A DNA stretch of 64,000 nt from Mycolicibacterium confluentis (GCF_010729895.1 NZ_AP022612.1:62001-126000), one strand, 5' to 3'; counted from the stretch's first letter, positions 10,995 through 22,031 are shown. The notes: generated by a model from the sequence alone, not told the origin. Numbers and translations are program-made.

Positions 10995-11261
10995 TCAGCG
11001 GCGTTCGCCCAGGACGCCCGGGGACGGCCAGGACGGTGACTGCTCGAACCGGGTGCGGATGGCGTCGAGGTCATGGCCTACGCGCCGCGCGTCGGCGTTG
11101 TCCTCGAAGAGCGGCCCCACGAGAGGCGCCGCGAAGCGGAATTGGTCGAAGTGCATCCGCAGGTGGCCGTTGCGGTGTGAGACGGCGGCCAACGTCGCGA
11201 CCAGGCCGAACGGTGCCAGCAGGACGGCCAACAGCAGGATCAGTGTCAGTGCAGTGCTCAT
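10995..11261 (-). CDS. Small membrane-anchored protein of unknown function
   Basis: This 88-residue protein has one N-terminal hydrophobic helix (TLILLLAVLLAPFGLVATLAAV) and a basic, probably cytoplasmic tail (HRNGHLRMHFDQFRFAAPLVGPLFED). I do not recognise a characterised family, although similar small proteins occur in mycobacteria. It ends four bases from the hydrolase stop (convergent) and is divergent from the GlxA-type regulator, sharing a 71-base intergenic region. Confidence 0.65.
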   Translation of the reverse strand: MSTALTLILLLAVLLAPFGLVATLAAVSHRNGHLRMHFDQFRFAAPLVGPLFEDNADARRVGHDLDAIRTRFEQSPSWPSPGVLGERR

Positions 11262-11299
11262 GGCAGTAAGTCTTCAAAAAATAATATCCGGCCAACAGT

Positions 11300-11332
11300 G
11301 GCAGCACTGCCCTATTGCGATAAAATGCTGCC
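11300..11332. promoter_or_regulatory. Inverted repeat and leaderless-type promoter before the GlxA-type regulator
   Basis: GGCAGCA at 11300-11306 and TGCTGCC at 11326-11332 form an inverted repeat that ends at the start codon. A TAAAAT -10 element lies between the arms, about six bases before ATG 11333, as in leaderless mycobacterial transcripts. Autoregulation is an inference. Confidence 0.5.
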
Positions 11333-12301
11333 ATGTTGCAAACGGTCTCGGCACTGGCTCTCGACCGCCTCGCGGTTTTCGAGTTCGGGGTCATCTGCGA
11401 GGTGTTCGGCATCGATCGCTCCAACGACGGCGTTCCGAACTTCAATTTCAAGGTGTGCGGACTGGAGGCTGGGAAGCCGATCCGCACCACGGTGGGCGCC
11501 ACCCTGACGCCCGACTGCGGCCTCGAGGGGCTGCGCGGCGCCGACCTGGTCGCCGTGCCGGCGATCGCCGCCAAGGAGTATCCGCCGGAGGCACTGCAGG
11601 CCCTGCGGGATGCCGCCGACGCCGGGTCGATCATCCTCACGGTGTGCTCGGGCGCCTTTGTCGCGGGGGCGGCAGGCCTGCTCGACGGCCGACCGTGCAC
11701 CACCCACTGGATGCACGCCGACGAGCTGGCGCGACGCTTTCCCACCGCGCGGGTGGATCGCAACGTGCTCTTCGTCGACGACGGCAACCTGATCACGAGC
11801 GCAGGTACGGCTGCCGGAATCGACGCCTGCCTGCATCTGGTGCGCCGTGAACTGGGCAGTGCGGTGACCAACGTGATCGCCCGCCGGATGGTCGTGCCAC
11901 CGCAGCGAGACGGCGGCCAGCGTCAGTACATCGACCAGCCGATTCCCGTGCACTGCTCCGATGGCTTTGCGCCGCACCTGGATTGGATACTCGAAAACCT
12001 GCACCTACCGCATTCGGTGGCGAGCCTGGCTCAGAGGACCAACATGTCGGCCCGCACATTCGCGCGCCGCTTCGTGGAGGAGACAGGCACCACCCCGATG
12101 CAGTGGGTGACGGACCAGCGAGTGCTCTACGCGCGGCGGCTGCTAGAGGAGTCCACCCTGGACATCGACCAGATCGCCGACCGTGTCGGGTTCGGCACGG
12201 CAACCCTTCTGCGGCACCACTTCCGGCGCATCATCGGTGTCACGCCGTCGCGCTACCGGCGCAGCTTCGCCTGCGACGATGAGTGCGCCGACACCGCCTG
12301 A
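11333..12301 (+). CDS. GlxA-family transcriptional regulator (DJ-1/PfpI domain plus AraC HTH)
   Basis: The 322-residue protein joins an N-terminal DJ-1/PfpI (class I glutamine-amidotransferase-like) domain to a C-terminal AraC-type DNA-binding domain. The first has a nucleophile-elbow-like Cys in ILTVCSGAFVAGAAG. The second runs from about residue 215 (LAQRTNMSARTFARRFVEE and IADRVGFGTATLLRHHFRR are its two helix-turn-helix units). GlxA-like regulators usually control nitrogen or small-molecule catabolism; the target here is unknown. The 3' end overlaps the convergent methyltransferase by 49 bases. Confidence 0.9.
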   Translation: MLQTVSALALDRLAVFEFGVICEVFGIDRSNDGVPNFNFKVCGLEAGKPIRTTVGATLTPDCGLEGLRGADLVAVPAIAAKEYPPEALQALRDAADAGSIILTVCSGAFVAGAAGLLDGRPCTTHWMHADELARRFPTARVDRNVLFVDDGNLITSAGTAAGIDACLHLVRRELGSAVTNVIARRMVVPPQRDGGQRQYIDQPIPVHCSDGFAPHLDWILENLHLPHSVASLAQRTNMSARTFARRFVEETGTTPMQWVTDQRVLYARRLLEESTLDIDQIADRVGFGTATLLRHHFRRIIGVTPSRYRRSFACDDECADTA

Positions 12302-12885
12302 TCAGTTCGGCGGTGCAGCGAAACCGCGTACGCGCCACCCTCGTACGGTGCGCGGTCCCAGGTGGCCCAGCGCGCCACCGCCTGCAGGCCCGCCGACTGC
12401 GCGTACTCGTCGTAATCTGCCAGTGAGACGCGGTCGGGCTTGATCTGAAACCCCGCCAGCAGCAGGCCACCTGGCATCAGGCGCGCACTCAGTTGTCTGA
12501 GCACCGTCGGCTCGGTGTGGGGTGCGACGAAGATCATCACGTTGCCCGCGAGCAGCACCAGATCGAACAGCTCGTCCAGGTGACCGTCCAGGCCGGCCAG
12601 ATCGGCCTCCAACCAGGGCAGGTCCGGCGCCTTCTCGCGAGCCCCGGCCAGCATGCCCGGGTCGGCGTCGACGCCGACCGTGGAGAACCCGCGACGGGCC
12701 AATTCGATTGCCACCCGGCCGGTTCCGCAACCGGCGTCCAACACCCGACTGCCGCCGTACTCCCGCAGGAGGGACTCGACGAGGTCGGCTTCACCGTGCA
12801 CGTTCTGGCCCGAGGCGGCCAGTGACCGCCAGCGCGCGTCATAGTCGTCGCCGCGGGGGGCGTCAGTGCCCTGCCAGCGTGTCAT
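12253..12885 (-). CDS. Class I SAM-dependent methyltransferase
   Basis: The 210-residue protein carries the SAM-binding motif VLDAGCGTGRVAIELARRG and the acidic strand-2 end VGVDADPGM. LPWLEADLAGL and FDLVLLAGNVMIFV are motifs II and III. The substrate cannot be told. I chose ATG 12885 over an upstream ATG (12915) because a GGGGAGGA ribosome site sits seven bases before it and because the upstream codons lie in a 24-base repeat. Confidence 0.85.
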   Translation of the reverse strand: MTRWQGTDAPRGDDYDARWRSLAASGQNVHGEADLVESLLREYGGSRVLDAGCGTGRVAIELARRGFSTVGVDADPGMLAGAREKAPDLPWLEADLAGLDGHLDELFDLVLLAGNVMIFVAPHTEPTVLRQLSARLMPGGLLLAGFQIKPDRVSLADYDEYAQSAGLQAVARWATWDRAPYEGGAYAVSLHRRTDQAVSAHSSSQAKLRR

Positions 12886-12900
12886 GCGCGAATCCTCCCC

Positions 12901-12986
12901 ACGCTCCGCGTGCATCGTCGCCTTCGGTTCCCATTGCTCGGCTCCTCCTCACGCTCCGCAGGCTCCGCGTGCATCGTCGCCTTCGC
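12901..12986. repeat. Direct repeat of 24 identical bases between the methyltransferase gene and the mutY 3' end
   Basis: GCTCCGCGTGCATCGTCGCC followed by TTCG occurs at 12903-12926 and again at 12962-12985. Each copy is preceded by a similar TCCTCC-CACGCTCCGC stretch. The second copy lies inside the last codons of mutY. It looks like a dispersed intergenic element. Confidence 0.7.
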
Positions 12987-13848
12987 CACAGAGGGCGAAT
13001 CGACCGTCCTCCGTCTGCTCCACCAGCCCATCCACCAGCAGCGAATCCAAGGCGCGATCACGCTGGGCCGGATCGGTCAGCCACACCACATCCAGGGCAT
13101 TCCGCTGCACCGGAGTTGTGCTGTCGCGCAGCACATCGAGCAGCCTGCCCCGGACCTGCCGGTCGGTGCCCGCGTATTTCTGCACCCGTTTGGGCACCGC
13201 CTCGCCCGCCGGGAAACCCGCCGACCGCCAAGCGCATGAACTCAGCGGACAGATGCCGCACCGCGGCGAGCGCGCGGTGCACACCACCGCGCCCAGTTCC
13301 ATCAGAGCAGCCGAAAAGGTCGGTGTGCTCTCATCATTGGGCAGCAGGGCCGCGACGGCGGCCTCATCCCGGGTCGCGGACGGGGCGCCGGCGTCGGCCA
13401 GTCCCTGGACCGCGCGAGCCACCACCCGCCGCACATTGGTGTCGACCACGGGGACCCACTGGCCGTAGGCGAAACACGCGATCGCGCGGGCGGTGTAGCT
13501 GCCCACACCCGGCAGCGTCAGCAGCGTCTGCACATCGTCGGGGACGACGTCGCCGTGTTCGGTGGCGATCACCGCGGCGCACTCATGCAACCGCTTGGCG
13601 CGGCGCGGATAGCCGAGCTTGCCCCACGCTCGGAGAATGTCGGCCGGACTCGCCGCCGCGGTCGCCGACGGGGTCGGCCATCGGTCCACCCACTCCAGCC
13701 AGCGGGGGAGCACCCGGACCACAGGGGTCTGCTGCAGCATGAACTCGCTGACCAGGATCTGCCACGCGCTCACCGACGGATCACGCCAGGGAAGGTCGCG
13801 CCGTTCGCGTTCGTACCAGGCGACCAGTTCGGCAGAATTCATGCTCAT
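12949..13848 (-). CDS. mutY: Adenine DNA glycosylase MutY
   Basis: MutY removes adenine mispaired with 8-oxoguanine. The protein (299 residues from ATG 13848) has the helix-hairpin-helix LPGVGSYTARAIACF and the catalytic Asp in PVVDTNVRRVV. Its iron-sulfur cluster cysteines are in CTARSPRCGICPLSSC. The start is set by the M. tuberculosis N terminus; ATG 13842 is possible too. The frame stays open upstream but there overlaps the divergent carbonic anhydrase gene. The last residues (DDARGACGA) are encoded by a repeat copy and are not in the M. tuberculosis protein as I know it. Confidence 0.94.
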   Translation of the reverse strand: MSMNSAELVAWYERERRDLPWRDPSVSAWQILVSEFMLQQTPVVRVLPRWLEWVDRWPTPSATAAASPADILRAWGKLGYPRRAKRLHECAAVIATEHGDVVPDDVQTLLTLPGVGSYTARAIACFAYGQWVPVVDTNVRRVVARAVQGLADAGAPSATRDEAAVAALLPNDESTPTFSAALMELGAVVCTARSPRCGICPLSSCAWRSAGFPAGEAVPKRVQKYAGTDRQVRGRLLDVLRDSTTPVQRNALDVVWLTDPAQRDRALDSLLVDGLVEQTEDGRFALCGEGDDARGACGA

Positions 13849-13885
13849 CGCCACCGCACGACCTGTTGGGTGCAGAATGGCTGAT

Positions 13886-14521
13886 ATGCCGAACTCCAGT
13901 CCCGTGACCGCTTGGAAGGCACTCAGAGAGGGTAACGAGCGCTTCGTTGCGGGTAAGCCCGAGCACCCCAGCCAGAGCATCGAGTACCGAGCCAGCCTGG
14001 CTGCGGAGCAGAAACCGACCGCGGTGGTGTTCGGATGCGCCGACAGCCGAGTGGCCGCCGAGATCATTTTCGATCAGGGCCTCGGCGACATGTTCGTGGT
14101 GCGCACGGCGGGTCACGTCATCGACTCAGCGGTGCTCGGGTCGATCGAGTACGCGGTCGCGGTGCTGGACGTGCCGCTGATCGTCGTCCTCGGACACGAC
14201 AGCTGCGGCGCGGTGAAGGCCACTCTGTCGGCGCTCGACGGGGGCGCCGTTCCCGGCGGATACGTGCGCGACGTCGTCGAGCGCGTGACCCCCTCGATCC
14301 TGCTGGGCCGCCGCGACGGCCTGGCTCGTGTCGACGAGTTCGAGGCGCGCCACGTCATCGAGACCGGCACCCAGTTGGTGGCCAGGTCGTCGCTGATCAA
14401 GGACCGCATCGACGGCGGAAGCCTGGCGATCGTCGGGCTCACCTACCACCTGGCTGACGGGAAGGTGGCGCTGCGCGCGAACCTGGGCGACATCGGAGAG
14501 GCGGCCCTCGAACCTGCCTGA
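13886..14521 (+). CDS. canB: Beta-class carbonic anhydrase
   Basis: The enzyme interconverts carbon dioxide and bicarbonate. The 211-residue protein has the zinc ligands Cys51 (GCADSR), His104 and Cys107 (GHDSCGA), and the Asp53-Arg55 dyad that controls the fourth ligand. It matches the M. tuberculosis protein Rv3588c, likewise divergent from mutY. ATG 13886 is aligned with that N terminus (MPNSSPV); ATG 13877 is an alternative. A hairpin terminator follows the stop at once. Confidence 0.95.
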   Translation: MPNSSPVTAWKALREGNERFVAGKPEHPSQSIEYRASLAAEQKPTAVVFGCADSRVAAEIIFDQGLGDMFVVRTAGHVIDSAVLGSIEYAVAVLDVPLIVVLGHDSCGAVKATLSALDGGAVPGGYVRDVVERVTPSILLGRRDGLARVDEFEARHVIETGTQLVARSSLIKDRIDGGSLAIVGLTYHLADGKVALRANLGDIGEAALEPA

Positions 14522-14522
14522 T

Positions 14523-14550
14523 CGCTCACAACCGCCGGTGGTTGTGAGCG
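14523..14550. terminator. Hairpin terminator after the carbonic anhydrase gene
   Basis: CGCTCACAACC and GGTTGTGAGCG form a perfect 11-base-pair stem around a six-base loop GCCGGT, two bases after the stop codon. Confidence 0.8.
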
Positions 14551-14628
14551 CCAATACCGCGTGGTGGGCGGGCTAGGGCGGCGACACGCCGACGCAGGTC
14601 GAACACGTTGCACTGACCTGCCCTTACC

Positions 14629-15399
14629 GTGAGTAACGTGTTGGAACTGGAACCGCATGGCCCCCTGCCGCCGGAGATCTACCGGCGCCGCCGAGCGTTG
14701 GCGATCGGCGTTGCGGCTCTGGTCGTAGTGGTCGTCATCGCGATCGTGGTGCTGGTGGCAAGCAGTGGCGGGTCCCCTGAGACCAAGCCGGCCGGCAACT
14801 CCGAACCGAACACCGCGCAGGGGCCGCTGGCGGAGACGCCGACTCCCGAAGTGAAGACGCCCGTGGTGCCGCCCGCCGATGCCAGCCCCGCGCAGACACC
14901 CACGCCGACGGCTGCTGTTGAGCCCCCGCCGGTGCTCAAAGAGGGCGACGACTGCCCGGACTCCACGCTGGCGGTCAAGGGCATCACCAACGAGCCTCGC
15001 TACACCATCGGGGATCAGCCGAAATTCACCATGGTCGTGACCAACATCGGTCTGGTCGGCTGCCAGCGTGACGTGGGAGCCGCGGTGCTGTCGGCCTACG
15101 TGTACTCGCTGGAGAACAAGCGGCTGTGGTCCAACCTCGACTGCGCGCCGTCGAACGAGACCCTGGTCAAGACGTTCAACCCGGGTGAGCAGGTGACCAC
15201 CGAGGTGACCTGGACGGGGATGGGCTCCGAACCGGAGTGCCCGCTGCCCCGTCAGCCGATCGGCCCCGGGACGTACAACCTTGTCGTGCAGTTGGGCAAT
15301 CTGAGATCGGCCACCGTGCCGTTCATCCTCGCGGAACCATCGGCCGAGCCGCCCGCCGAGGCCCCCGCCGACGCGCCTGCGCCGCCACCGGGCGGCTAA
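14629..15399 (+). CDS. Membrane-anchored extracytoplasmic protein (Rv3587c-like)
   Basis: The 256-residue protein has a short cytoplasmic N terminus and one transmembrane helix (about residues 25-44, [19 protein letters not shown]). A Pro/Thr-rich linker ([25 protein letters not shown]) leads to a globular outer domain with four Cys (DDCPDS, GCQRD, LDCAPS, PECPLP) that could form disulfides. It ends in a Pro/Ala-rich tail. It matches the position and layout of M. tuberculosis Rv3587c; function unknown. GTG 14629 gives [11 protein letters not shown]. It ends convergent with disA, overlapping by four bases. Confidence 0.85.
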   Translation: MSNVLELEPHGPLPPEIYRRRRALAIGVAALVVVVVIAIVVLVASSGGSPETKPAGNSEPNTAQGPLAETPTPEVKTPVVPPADASPAQTPTPTAAVEPPPVLKEGDDCPDSTLAVKGITNEPRYTIGDQPKFTMVVTNIGLVGCQRDVGAAVLSAYVYSLENKRLWSNLDCAPSNETLVKTFNPGEQVTTEVTWTGMGSEPECPLPRQPIGPGTYNLVVQLGNLRSATVPFILAEPSAEPPAEAPADAPAPPPGG

Positions 15400-16505
15400 G
15401 CCAAGCGGTCGGCGATCGTCGACTCGGCCAACTGCGACAGGCCCTCTCGGACGTGGCGGGCCCACATCGCGCCGATGCCCTCGACCGACTGCAGGTCGGT
15501 TGCGCTGGCCGCCAGCAGGCCCTGCAGTGAGCCGAAGTTGCGCACCAGCAGGTCGACGTGGGCGAACTGCAGCCGCGGAATCTCGGCCATCGCGCGGTAA
15601 CCCCGCGAACTGAGCGCCGAGTCCTGCGCCTCGACCGTCGGGGGATAGCCGAACACCCTTGCCAGGGCAGTGAAGTCGAGCAGTTCGGTGTCCGACAGGG
15701 TGTCGAGTTCCTCGAGCGTGCCCGCGATCTGCGCCTTCGAGGGCGGGTCGGGGTTGGCGTGGTAGTCGCGCACGATGAGCTCCCGCGCGGTGTCGTTGCC
15801 GCCGAGCAGTTCCTCCAACTGCAGACGCAGCTGCCGGCCATCAGTGCCGAGTTCCACGACGTCGCTGTCGATTTCTAGCCCGATGCGACGGACCATCTCG
15901 AGCCGCTGCACCACCGTCATGACGTCGCGCAGCGTCACGAAGTCCTCGATCTCGGCGGCCGACAGCTGCCGGCTCACCTCGTCGAGGCGGGCCTTGTAGC
16001 GCTCCAGCGTCGCGATCGCCTGGTTGGCTCTCGACAGGATGGTTGCCGAATCGGCCACCACATGCCGCTCGCCCGCGACGTACACCGTCACGATGCTCAT
16101 CGAATGGCTGACCGAGATCACCGGGAAACCGGTCTGGATCGCGGTGCGCTCCGCGGAGCGGTGCCGAGTACCGGACTCGTCGGTGGGGATCGACGGATCG
16201 GGAACCAACTGGACGTTGGCCCGTACGATGCGATCGCCCTCGGTCGACAGCACCACGGCGCCGTCCATCTTCGACAGTTCGCGCAACCGCGTCGGGGCGT
16301 AGCGGACATCGAGCGAGAAGCCACCGTCGCAGATGGCCTCGACGCTGTCGTCATAGCCCAGCATGATCAGGGCGCCCGTACGGCCGCGCAGGATGCGCTC
16401 CAGGCCGTCGCGCAGCGGTGTGCCGGGCGCCAGGCGTGCGACGGTCTCACGCAGCGTGGGACGCTGCGTGCTCGCGTTGTCGACTGGCCTCTTGGCTGGC
16501 GTCAC
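15396..16505 (-). CDS. disA: Diadenylate cyclase DisA
   Basis: DisA makes cyclic di-AMP from two ATP and scans DNA for branched structures. The 369-residue protein has the DAC domain with [10 protein letters not shown] (DGA) and SGTRHRSAE (RHR). A helical linker and a C-terminal helix-hairpin-helix domain ([17 protein letters not shown]) follow. It begins two bases after the radA stop, so radA-disA form one operon, as known in M. smegmatis, where RadA modulates DisA activity. Nothing unusual is seen. Confidence 0.97.
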   Translation of the reverse strand: MTPAKRPVDNASTQRPTLRETVARLAPGTPLRDGLERILRGRTGALIMLGYDDSVEAICDGGFSLDVRYAPTRLRELSKMDGAVVLSTEGDRIVRANVQLVPDPSIPTDESGTRHRSAERTAIQTGFPVISVSHSMSIVTVYVAGERHVVADSATILSRANQAIATLERYKARLDEVSRQLSAAEIEDFVTLRDVMTVVQRLEMVRRIGLEIDSDVVELGTDGRQLRLQLEELLGGNDTARELIVRDYHANPDPPSKAQIAGTLEELDTLSDTELLDFTALARVFGYPPTVEAQDSALSSRGYRAMAEIPRLQFAHVDLLVRNFGSLQGLLAASATDLQSVEGIGAMWARHVREGLSQLAESTIADRLA

Positions 16506-16507
16506 GG

Positions 16508-17992
16508 TTAACCATTGTCCCCCGTGCCCGGACGCTTCGGGCGGCCGTCCACCACTTTGAGTTCAGGTCGCGGCGCGGGTGTGACCACAGTGGGCTTACG
16601 GCGGGGGTTGGTGGCGATGCTGAGCAGCTCCTGCAGCGCCGCCCCGATGGTGGCCACCTCGATGACCCGCATGCCCGACGGAGCCGCTTTCACACCGACG
16701 GGCACCAGTGCCGTGGTGAACCCGAGCCGGGCGGCCTCGGACAACCGCCGGTCGATGCCCGTAACCCGGCGCAGATCACCGGCCAGACCCACCTCGCCGA
16801 TCACCACGGCCGACGACGGCAGGCACAGGTCGGCGAACGCCGACGCGATCGCGAGTGCCACGGCAAGGTCCGATGACGGGTCAGTGAGCCGCATGCCGCC
16901 CACGGTCGACAGGTAGATGTCACGTTCCCCGAGGCGAACCCCCGCGCGGTTCTCCAGGACGGCCGCGGTCATGGCCGCCCGGGACTGGTCCAGGCCGCTG
17001 ACCGTTCGCCGCGGTGACGTGACGTTGGACAGCCCCACCAGCGCCTGGATTTCGCCGATCAGCGGGCGCTTGCCGTCGAGCGTGACCGTGACCGCGGTGC
17101 CGGAGACAGGTTCCGGCCGCTGGTCCATGAACAGCCCGGACGGGTCGGCCACGCACTCGATGCCGCTCTCCTGCAGCATGAAGCAGCCGACCTCGTCCGC
17201 AGCGCCGAACCGATTCTTGACCCCGCGCACCATCCGCAGTGAGCTGCTTCGGTCTCCCTCGAAGTGCAGCACGACGTCCACGAGGTGCTCAAGCGAGCGC
17301 GGACCAGCGATCGCGCCGTCCTTGGTGACGTGCCCGACGAGCACCATCGCCACCGCGGGTTTGCTCGCGGTCTTGGCGTAGCTGGTCAGGGCCGTCGTGA
17401 TGGCCCGAACCTGGGTGACACCACCGGTGACGCCGTCGCTGTCGGCGCTCGACAACGTCTGCACCGAGTCGACGATCACCAGGGTGGGTTTGACCGCCTC
17501 GAGATGCGCCAGCACTGCGTCGAGATCGGATTCGGCCACCAGATACACCTCGTCGTGCGTGCATCCCGTGCGTTCGGCACGCATCCGGATCTGGCCGGCC
17601 GACTCCTCGCCGGACACGTAGAGGGCACGGCGGCCGGTCTCGGCCCAGCGGTGTGCCACCTCGAGCAGCAGCGTCGATTTCCCGACGCCGGGCTCACCGG
17701 CCAGCAGCGTGACGGAACCGGGCACGATGCCGCCACCTAGGACACGGTCGAGCTCACTGACGCCTGTGGCGTAATGCCGGGTCTGATCGGGTTCGATCGA
17801 ACTGATGGACACCGCGGCCGACGACGGCGCGATGGCCCGATGCGCACGGCCGCCCATCGAGGACAGCACCGCGGCCTGTTCGACCGTTCCCCAGGTGCCG
17901 CACTCAGCGCAGCGGCCAACCCATTTCGCGGTGACGTGCTCGCACTCGGTGCAGCGGTACTGCGTCCGCGCCTTGGTTCCTGACCTGCCCAC
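16508..17992 (-). CDS. radA: DNA repair protein RadA
   Basis: RadA is a RecA-like branch migration factor. The 494-residue protein starts with a four-Cys zinc finger (YRCTEC and GRCAEC). It then has Walker [10 protein letters not shown], the RadA-specific KNRFGAADE motif and a C-terminal Lon-protease-like domain lacking protease residues ([19 protein letters not shown]). ATG 17992 is the start. It is the first gene of the radA-disA operon and lies 48 bases downstream of lpqE on the same strand. Confidence 0.96.
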   Translation of the reverse strand: MGRSGTKARTQYRCTECEHVTAKWVGRCAECGTWGTVEQAAVLSSMGGRAHRAIAPSSAAVSISSIEPDQTRHYATGVSELDRVLGGGIVPGSVTLLAGEPGVGKSTLLLEVAHRWAETGRRALYVSGEESAGQIRMRAERTGCTHDEVYLVAESDLDAVLAHLEAVKPTLVIVDSVQTLSSADSDGVTGGVTQVRAITTALTSYAKTASKPAVAMVLVGHVTKDGAIAGPRSLEHLVDVVLHFEGDRSSSLRMVRGVKNRFGAADEVGCFMLQESGIECVADPSGLFMDQRPEPVSGTAVTVTLDGKRPLIGEIQALVGLSNVTSPRRTVSGLDQSRAAMTAAVLENRAGVRLGERDIYLSTVGGMRLTDPSSDLAVALAIASAFADLCLPSSAVVIGEVGLAGDLRRVTGIDRRLSEAARLGFTTALVPVGVKAAPSGMRVIEVATIGAALQELLSIATNPRRKPTVVTPAPRPELKVVDGRPKRPGTGDNG

Positions 17993-18040
17993 GCGGTGAC
18001 GGTATCGGCCGGGTGTGACAGATCTGGTCAGGCTCGCGGA

Positions 18041-18610
18041 TCAGTGAAGCGGGGCTTCCTGCCGCGGGGCGTTGCCCGCCGAGATCGGGACTGCGACGGT
18101 GTGCTCGCCGGCCTTCTCGAACTTGAAGGTGAAGTCGTAGGTCAGCCCGTTGCGGATCGGCTTGCTCAGCGCGACGGTGGCCTTCGCGACGTCGGCCTCT
18201 TCGATCTTGGACAGTTCCTCGACGCCGTCGGGCGAACCGATGACCAGGACGCCGTTGGCGGGCAGTTCCTTCTCGCCCGTGACGGTGACCTCGCCGATGT
18301 CGGTGGTGATGCCGACGAGTCGATCGGCGCGGTCGGGGGACAGGTTGGCCGCGGTGAAGACCAGGTCCACGTCCTGACCGGGTTCCAGCGCGTCACCCTT
18401 CTCGACAGCCTGGATGTGGATGTTGCGCAGCGCGACGTTGTCGAACGTTGCCAGGGTGCCGTTGACTGCGGGCTCCTGGGTGGCGACCTGCGACACCTGC
18501 CCAGCGCTACAGCCGACCACGGCCGACGCGATGAGCAGCGCGCAGGCGGCGACTCCGGTGCGCTTCCGGGTGCGCACGGTGAATGCCCGGGGGGCATCGA
18601 AAGAGATCAC
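18041..18610 (-). CDS. lpqE: Lipoprotein LpqE
   Basis: This is the homologue of M. tuberculosis LpqE (Rv3584), a lipoprotein of unknown function. A signal peptide with lipobox VVGC precedes a beta-rich domain (LSPDRADRLVGITTDIGEVTV and GLTYDFTFKFEKAGEHTVAVPIS) resembling PCu(A)C copper-chaperone-like proteins. GTG 18610 is preferred because AGGAGG lies eight bases upstream and the preceding open frame is not conserved. It is upstream of radA and divergent from carD across about 320 bases. Confidence 0.88.
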   Translation of the reverse strand: MISFDAPRAFTVRTRKRTGVAACALLIASAVVGCSAGQVSQVATQEPAVNGTLATFDNVALRNIHIQAVEKGDALEPGQDVDLVFTAANLSPDRADRLVGITTDIGEVTVTGEKELPANGVLVIGSPDGVEELSKIEEADVAKATVALSKPIRNGLTYDFTFKFEKAGEHTVAVPISAGNAPRQEAPLH

Positions 18611-19419
<809 letters not shown>

Positions 19420-19430
19420 CGTTTACGCAG

Positions 19431-20105
19431 ATGGGGCGCACAATCGCCATCGTTCCCGCCGCGGGGTCGGGTCAGCGTCTTGGGGCAGGTATTCCCAAGG
19501 CGTTCGCCAAGCTGGCGGGCAAACCACTCGTCGAACTCGCGCTTGAGGGGCTCGCCGCTTCTGGTGTCGTGGACGGCGCCGTCGTAGCGGTGCCCGCCGA
19601 GCGCACCGACGAAGCCAAGTTGATTCTGGGTGGATCGAAGCTGCCGGTGACCGTGGTCGCCGGCGGCGACGACCGCACCGAATCGGTTCGCAATGCGCTG
19701 GCCGCCGCCGAGGACGCGGAGTTCGTCCTCATTCACGACGCGGCCCGCCCGCTCACTCCGCCCTCCCTGATCGCACGCGTCGTCGAGACACTGCGTGCGG
19801 GGCACAGTGCGGTGGTCCCAGTGCTCCCGCTGGTCGACACGGTGAAGGCCGTTGACGCCAACGGTGTCGTGCTGGGCACACCGGAGCGGGACGGACTGCG
19901 TGCAGTCCAGACCCCGCAGGGTTTCGCGACGGAGACGCTGGCCCGCGCGTATGCGCGAGCGGGTGAATCGGCGTTCACCGACGACGCATCGATTGTCGAG
20001 AACATCGGCGGTCAGGTGCAGACCGTCGCGGGGGACCCGTTGGCATTCAAAATCACCACGCCGCTGGATCTGCGGCTCGCTCAGGCAGTGCTGGCCGGTG
20101 ACTGA
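19431..20105 (+). CDS. ispD: 2-C-methyl-D-erythritol 4-phosphate cytidylyltransferase
   Basis: IspD transfers CMP to methylerythritol 4-phosphate in the non-mevalonate isoprenoid pathway. The 224-residue protein has the nucleotide-binding loop [17 protein letters not shown], then [13 protein letters not shown], the metal-binding IHDAARPL and the C-terminal [19 protein letters not shown] segment. It overlaps ispF by eight bases. The product feeds polyprenyl carriers needed for the cell wall. Confidence 0.97.
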   Translation: MGRTIAIVPAAGSGQRLGAGIPKAFAKLAGKPLVELALEGLAASGVVDGAVVAVPAERTDEAKLILGGSKLPVTVVAGGDDRTESVRNALAAAEDAEFVLIHDAARPLTPPSLIARVVETLRAGHSAVVPVLPLVDTVKAVDANGVVLGTPERDGLRAVQTPQGFATETLARAYARAGESAFTDDASIVENIGGQVQTVAGDPLAFKITTPLDLRLAQAVLAGD

Positions 20106-20598
20106 GCTGCCCAGGGTCGGCCTGGGCACAGACGTGCATCCGATCGAGCCGGGCCGGCCATGTCATCTGCTGGGTCTGCTGTTCCCCGACGCAGACGGAT
20201 GCGCGGGCCACTCCGACGGTGACGTCGCCGTGCACGCCCTGTGCGATGCGCTTTTATCCGCCGCGGGACTCGGAGACATCGGCGGCGTGTTCGGGGTCGG
20301 GGATCCGCGCTGGGCCGGAGTGACGGGGGCCGCGATGCTCACGCATGTCCGTGGACTGCTCGAGGAGAACGGCTTCCGGGTCGGCAACGCCGCGGTGCAG
20401 GTGATCGGCAACCGACCCAAGGTCGGGCCGCGACGCGTCGAGGCGCAGGAGACGCTGTCGGGCCTGCTGGGCGCCCCGGTGTCGGTGTCCGCAACCACCA
20501 CCGACGGCCTGGGATTAACCGGCCGTGGTGAGGGTCTGGCGGCCGTTGCGACGGCCCTCGTGGTCACCGATGCCGATTCTGGCCGCTCAGGGCGGTAA
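20098..20598 (+). CDS. ispF: 2-C-methyl-D-erythritol 2,4-cyclodiphosphate synthase
   Basis: IspF cyclises the IspE product in the methylerythritol phosphate pathway. The 166-residue protein has the zinc ligands Asp12 and His14 (GLGTDVHP). [19 protein letters not shown] and a C-terminal [15 protein letters not shown] complete the signature. GTG 20098 overlaps the ispD end, and the linked pair is typical of actinobacteria. Confidence 0.97.
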   Translation: MTELPRVGLGTDVHPIEPGRPCHLLGLLFPDADGCAGHSDGDVAVHALCDALLSAAGLGDIGGVFGVGDPRWAGVTGAAMLTHVRGLLEENGFRVGNAAVQVIGNRPKVGPRRVEAQETLSGLLGAPVSVSATTTDGLGLTGRGEGLAAVATALVVTDADSGRSGR

Positions 20599-20609
20599 GC
20601 TGGCCCGTC

Positions 20610-22031
20610 GTGACCGATCGCGTGGGCCATCCCGGGGGCCTGAGACTGCACGACACCATGACTGGTGCCGTGCGTGACTTCGTCCCGGTTCAAGCTGGTC
20701 ACGCATCGATCTATCTGTGCGGTGCCACGGTGCAGGGCCTGCCGCACATCGGTCACGTCCGCAGCGGTGTCGCGTTCGACGTGCTGCGCCGCTGGCTGGT
20801 CGCCAAGGGCTACGACGTCGCGTTCATCCGCAATGTCACCGATATCGACGACAAGATCCTGAACAAGGCCGCCGCGGCGGGCCGGCCGTGGTGGGAGTGG
20901 GCCGCGACCCACGAGCGTGCCTTCACGGCCGCCTATGACGCCCTCGGGGTGCTTCCCCCGTCGGCCGAACCCCGCGCCACCGGGCACATCACGCAGATCG
21001 TCGAGTTGATCGAGCGACTCATCGACGGTGGACACGCCTACGCAGGTGGCGGCGACGTCTACTTCGACGTGCTGAGCTATCCGGAGTACGGCGCACTGTC
21101 CGGGCATCGCATCGACGACGTGCACCAGGGCGAGGGCGCTGCCACCGGCAAGCGTGACCAGCGCGACTTCACCCTGTGGAAGGGCGCCAAGCCTGGCGAA
21201 CCGTCATGGCCCACCCCGTGGGGCCGGGGCCGGCCTGGTTGGCACTCCGAATGCGTCGCGATGGCGCACGAGTACCTCGGCGGAACCTTCGACATCCATT
21301 GCGGCGGAATGGATCTGGTGTTCCCGCACCATGAGAACGAGATCGCCCAGGCCAAGGCCGCGGGTGACGGGTTCGCGCAGTTCTGGCTGCACAACGGCTG
21401 GGTCACCATGGGTGGCGAGAAGATGAGCAAATCGCTGGGCAATGTGCTCGCGATTCCGGCTGTGCTGCAACGTGTTCGGGCCGCAGAACTGCGGTACTAC
21501 CTGGGCAGCGCGCACTACCGGTCCATGCTGGAGTTCTCCGAGACCGCACTGCAGGACGCGGTGAAGGCCTACACCGGCATCGAAGAATTTCTGCACCGAG
21601 TGCGCACCCGCGTCGGTGGCGTCGTGCCCGGTGAGGTCACCGAGAAGTTCGCGGCGGCCCTCGACGACGATCTGTCGGTTCCGATCGCGCTTGCCGAGGT
21701 GCACACCATCCGCGCCGACGGCAACCGCGCCCTCGACGCCGGAGACCATGCCGGGGCCATGGCCCACGCATCGGCGATCCGCGCCATGATGGGCATCCTG
21801 GGCTGCGACCCCCTCGACGAACGCTGGGAGACCCGCGACGAGACGTCCGCGGCACTGGCCGCCGTCGATCATCTGGTGCACTGGGCACTGGAGGGTCGCG
21901 CGCAGGCGCGGGCCAACCGGGACTGGGCACAGGCCGACCAGATCCGCGATCGTCTCAAAGAGGCCGGGATAGACGTGACCGACACCGCTGACGGTCCACA
22001 GTGGTCACTGCTGGACGGAGATGCCAAGTAA
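20610..22031 (+). CDS. cysS: Cysteinyl-tRNA synthetase
   Basis: The enzyme charges tRNA-Cys. The 473-residue class I synthetase has the HIGH-type motif [10 protein letters not shown] and the KMSKS loop EKMSKSLGN. It also has the zinc-binding pieces YLCGATVQG and [20 protein letters not shown] with [11 protein letters not shown] 20610 follows the ispF stop by 11 bases, and its TAA shares one base with the ATG of the next gene, so translation is likely coupled. Confidence 0.97.
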   Translation: MTDRVGHPGGLRLHDTMTGAVRDFVPVQAGHASIYLCGATVQGLPHIGHVRSGVAFDVLRRWLVAKGYDVAFIRNVTDIDDKILNKAAAAGRPWWEWAATHERAFTAAYDALGVLPPSAEPRATGHITQIVELIERLIDGGHAYAGGGDVYFDVLSYPEYGALSGHRIDDVHQGEGAATGKRDQRDFTLWKGAKPGEPSWPTPWGRGRPGWHSECVAMAHEYLGGTFDIHCGGMDLVFPHHENEIAQAKAAGDGFAQFWLHNGWVTMGGEKMSKSLGNVLAIPAVLQRVRAAELRYYLGSAHYRSMLEFSETALQDAVKAYTGIEEFLHRVRTRVGGVVPGEVTEKFAAALDDDLSVPIALAEVHTIRADGNRALDAGDHAGAMAHASAIRAMMGILGCDPLDERWETRDETSAALAAVDHLVHWALEGRAQARANRDWAQADQIRDRLKEAGIDVTDTADGPQWSLLDGDAK

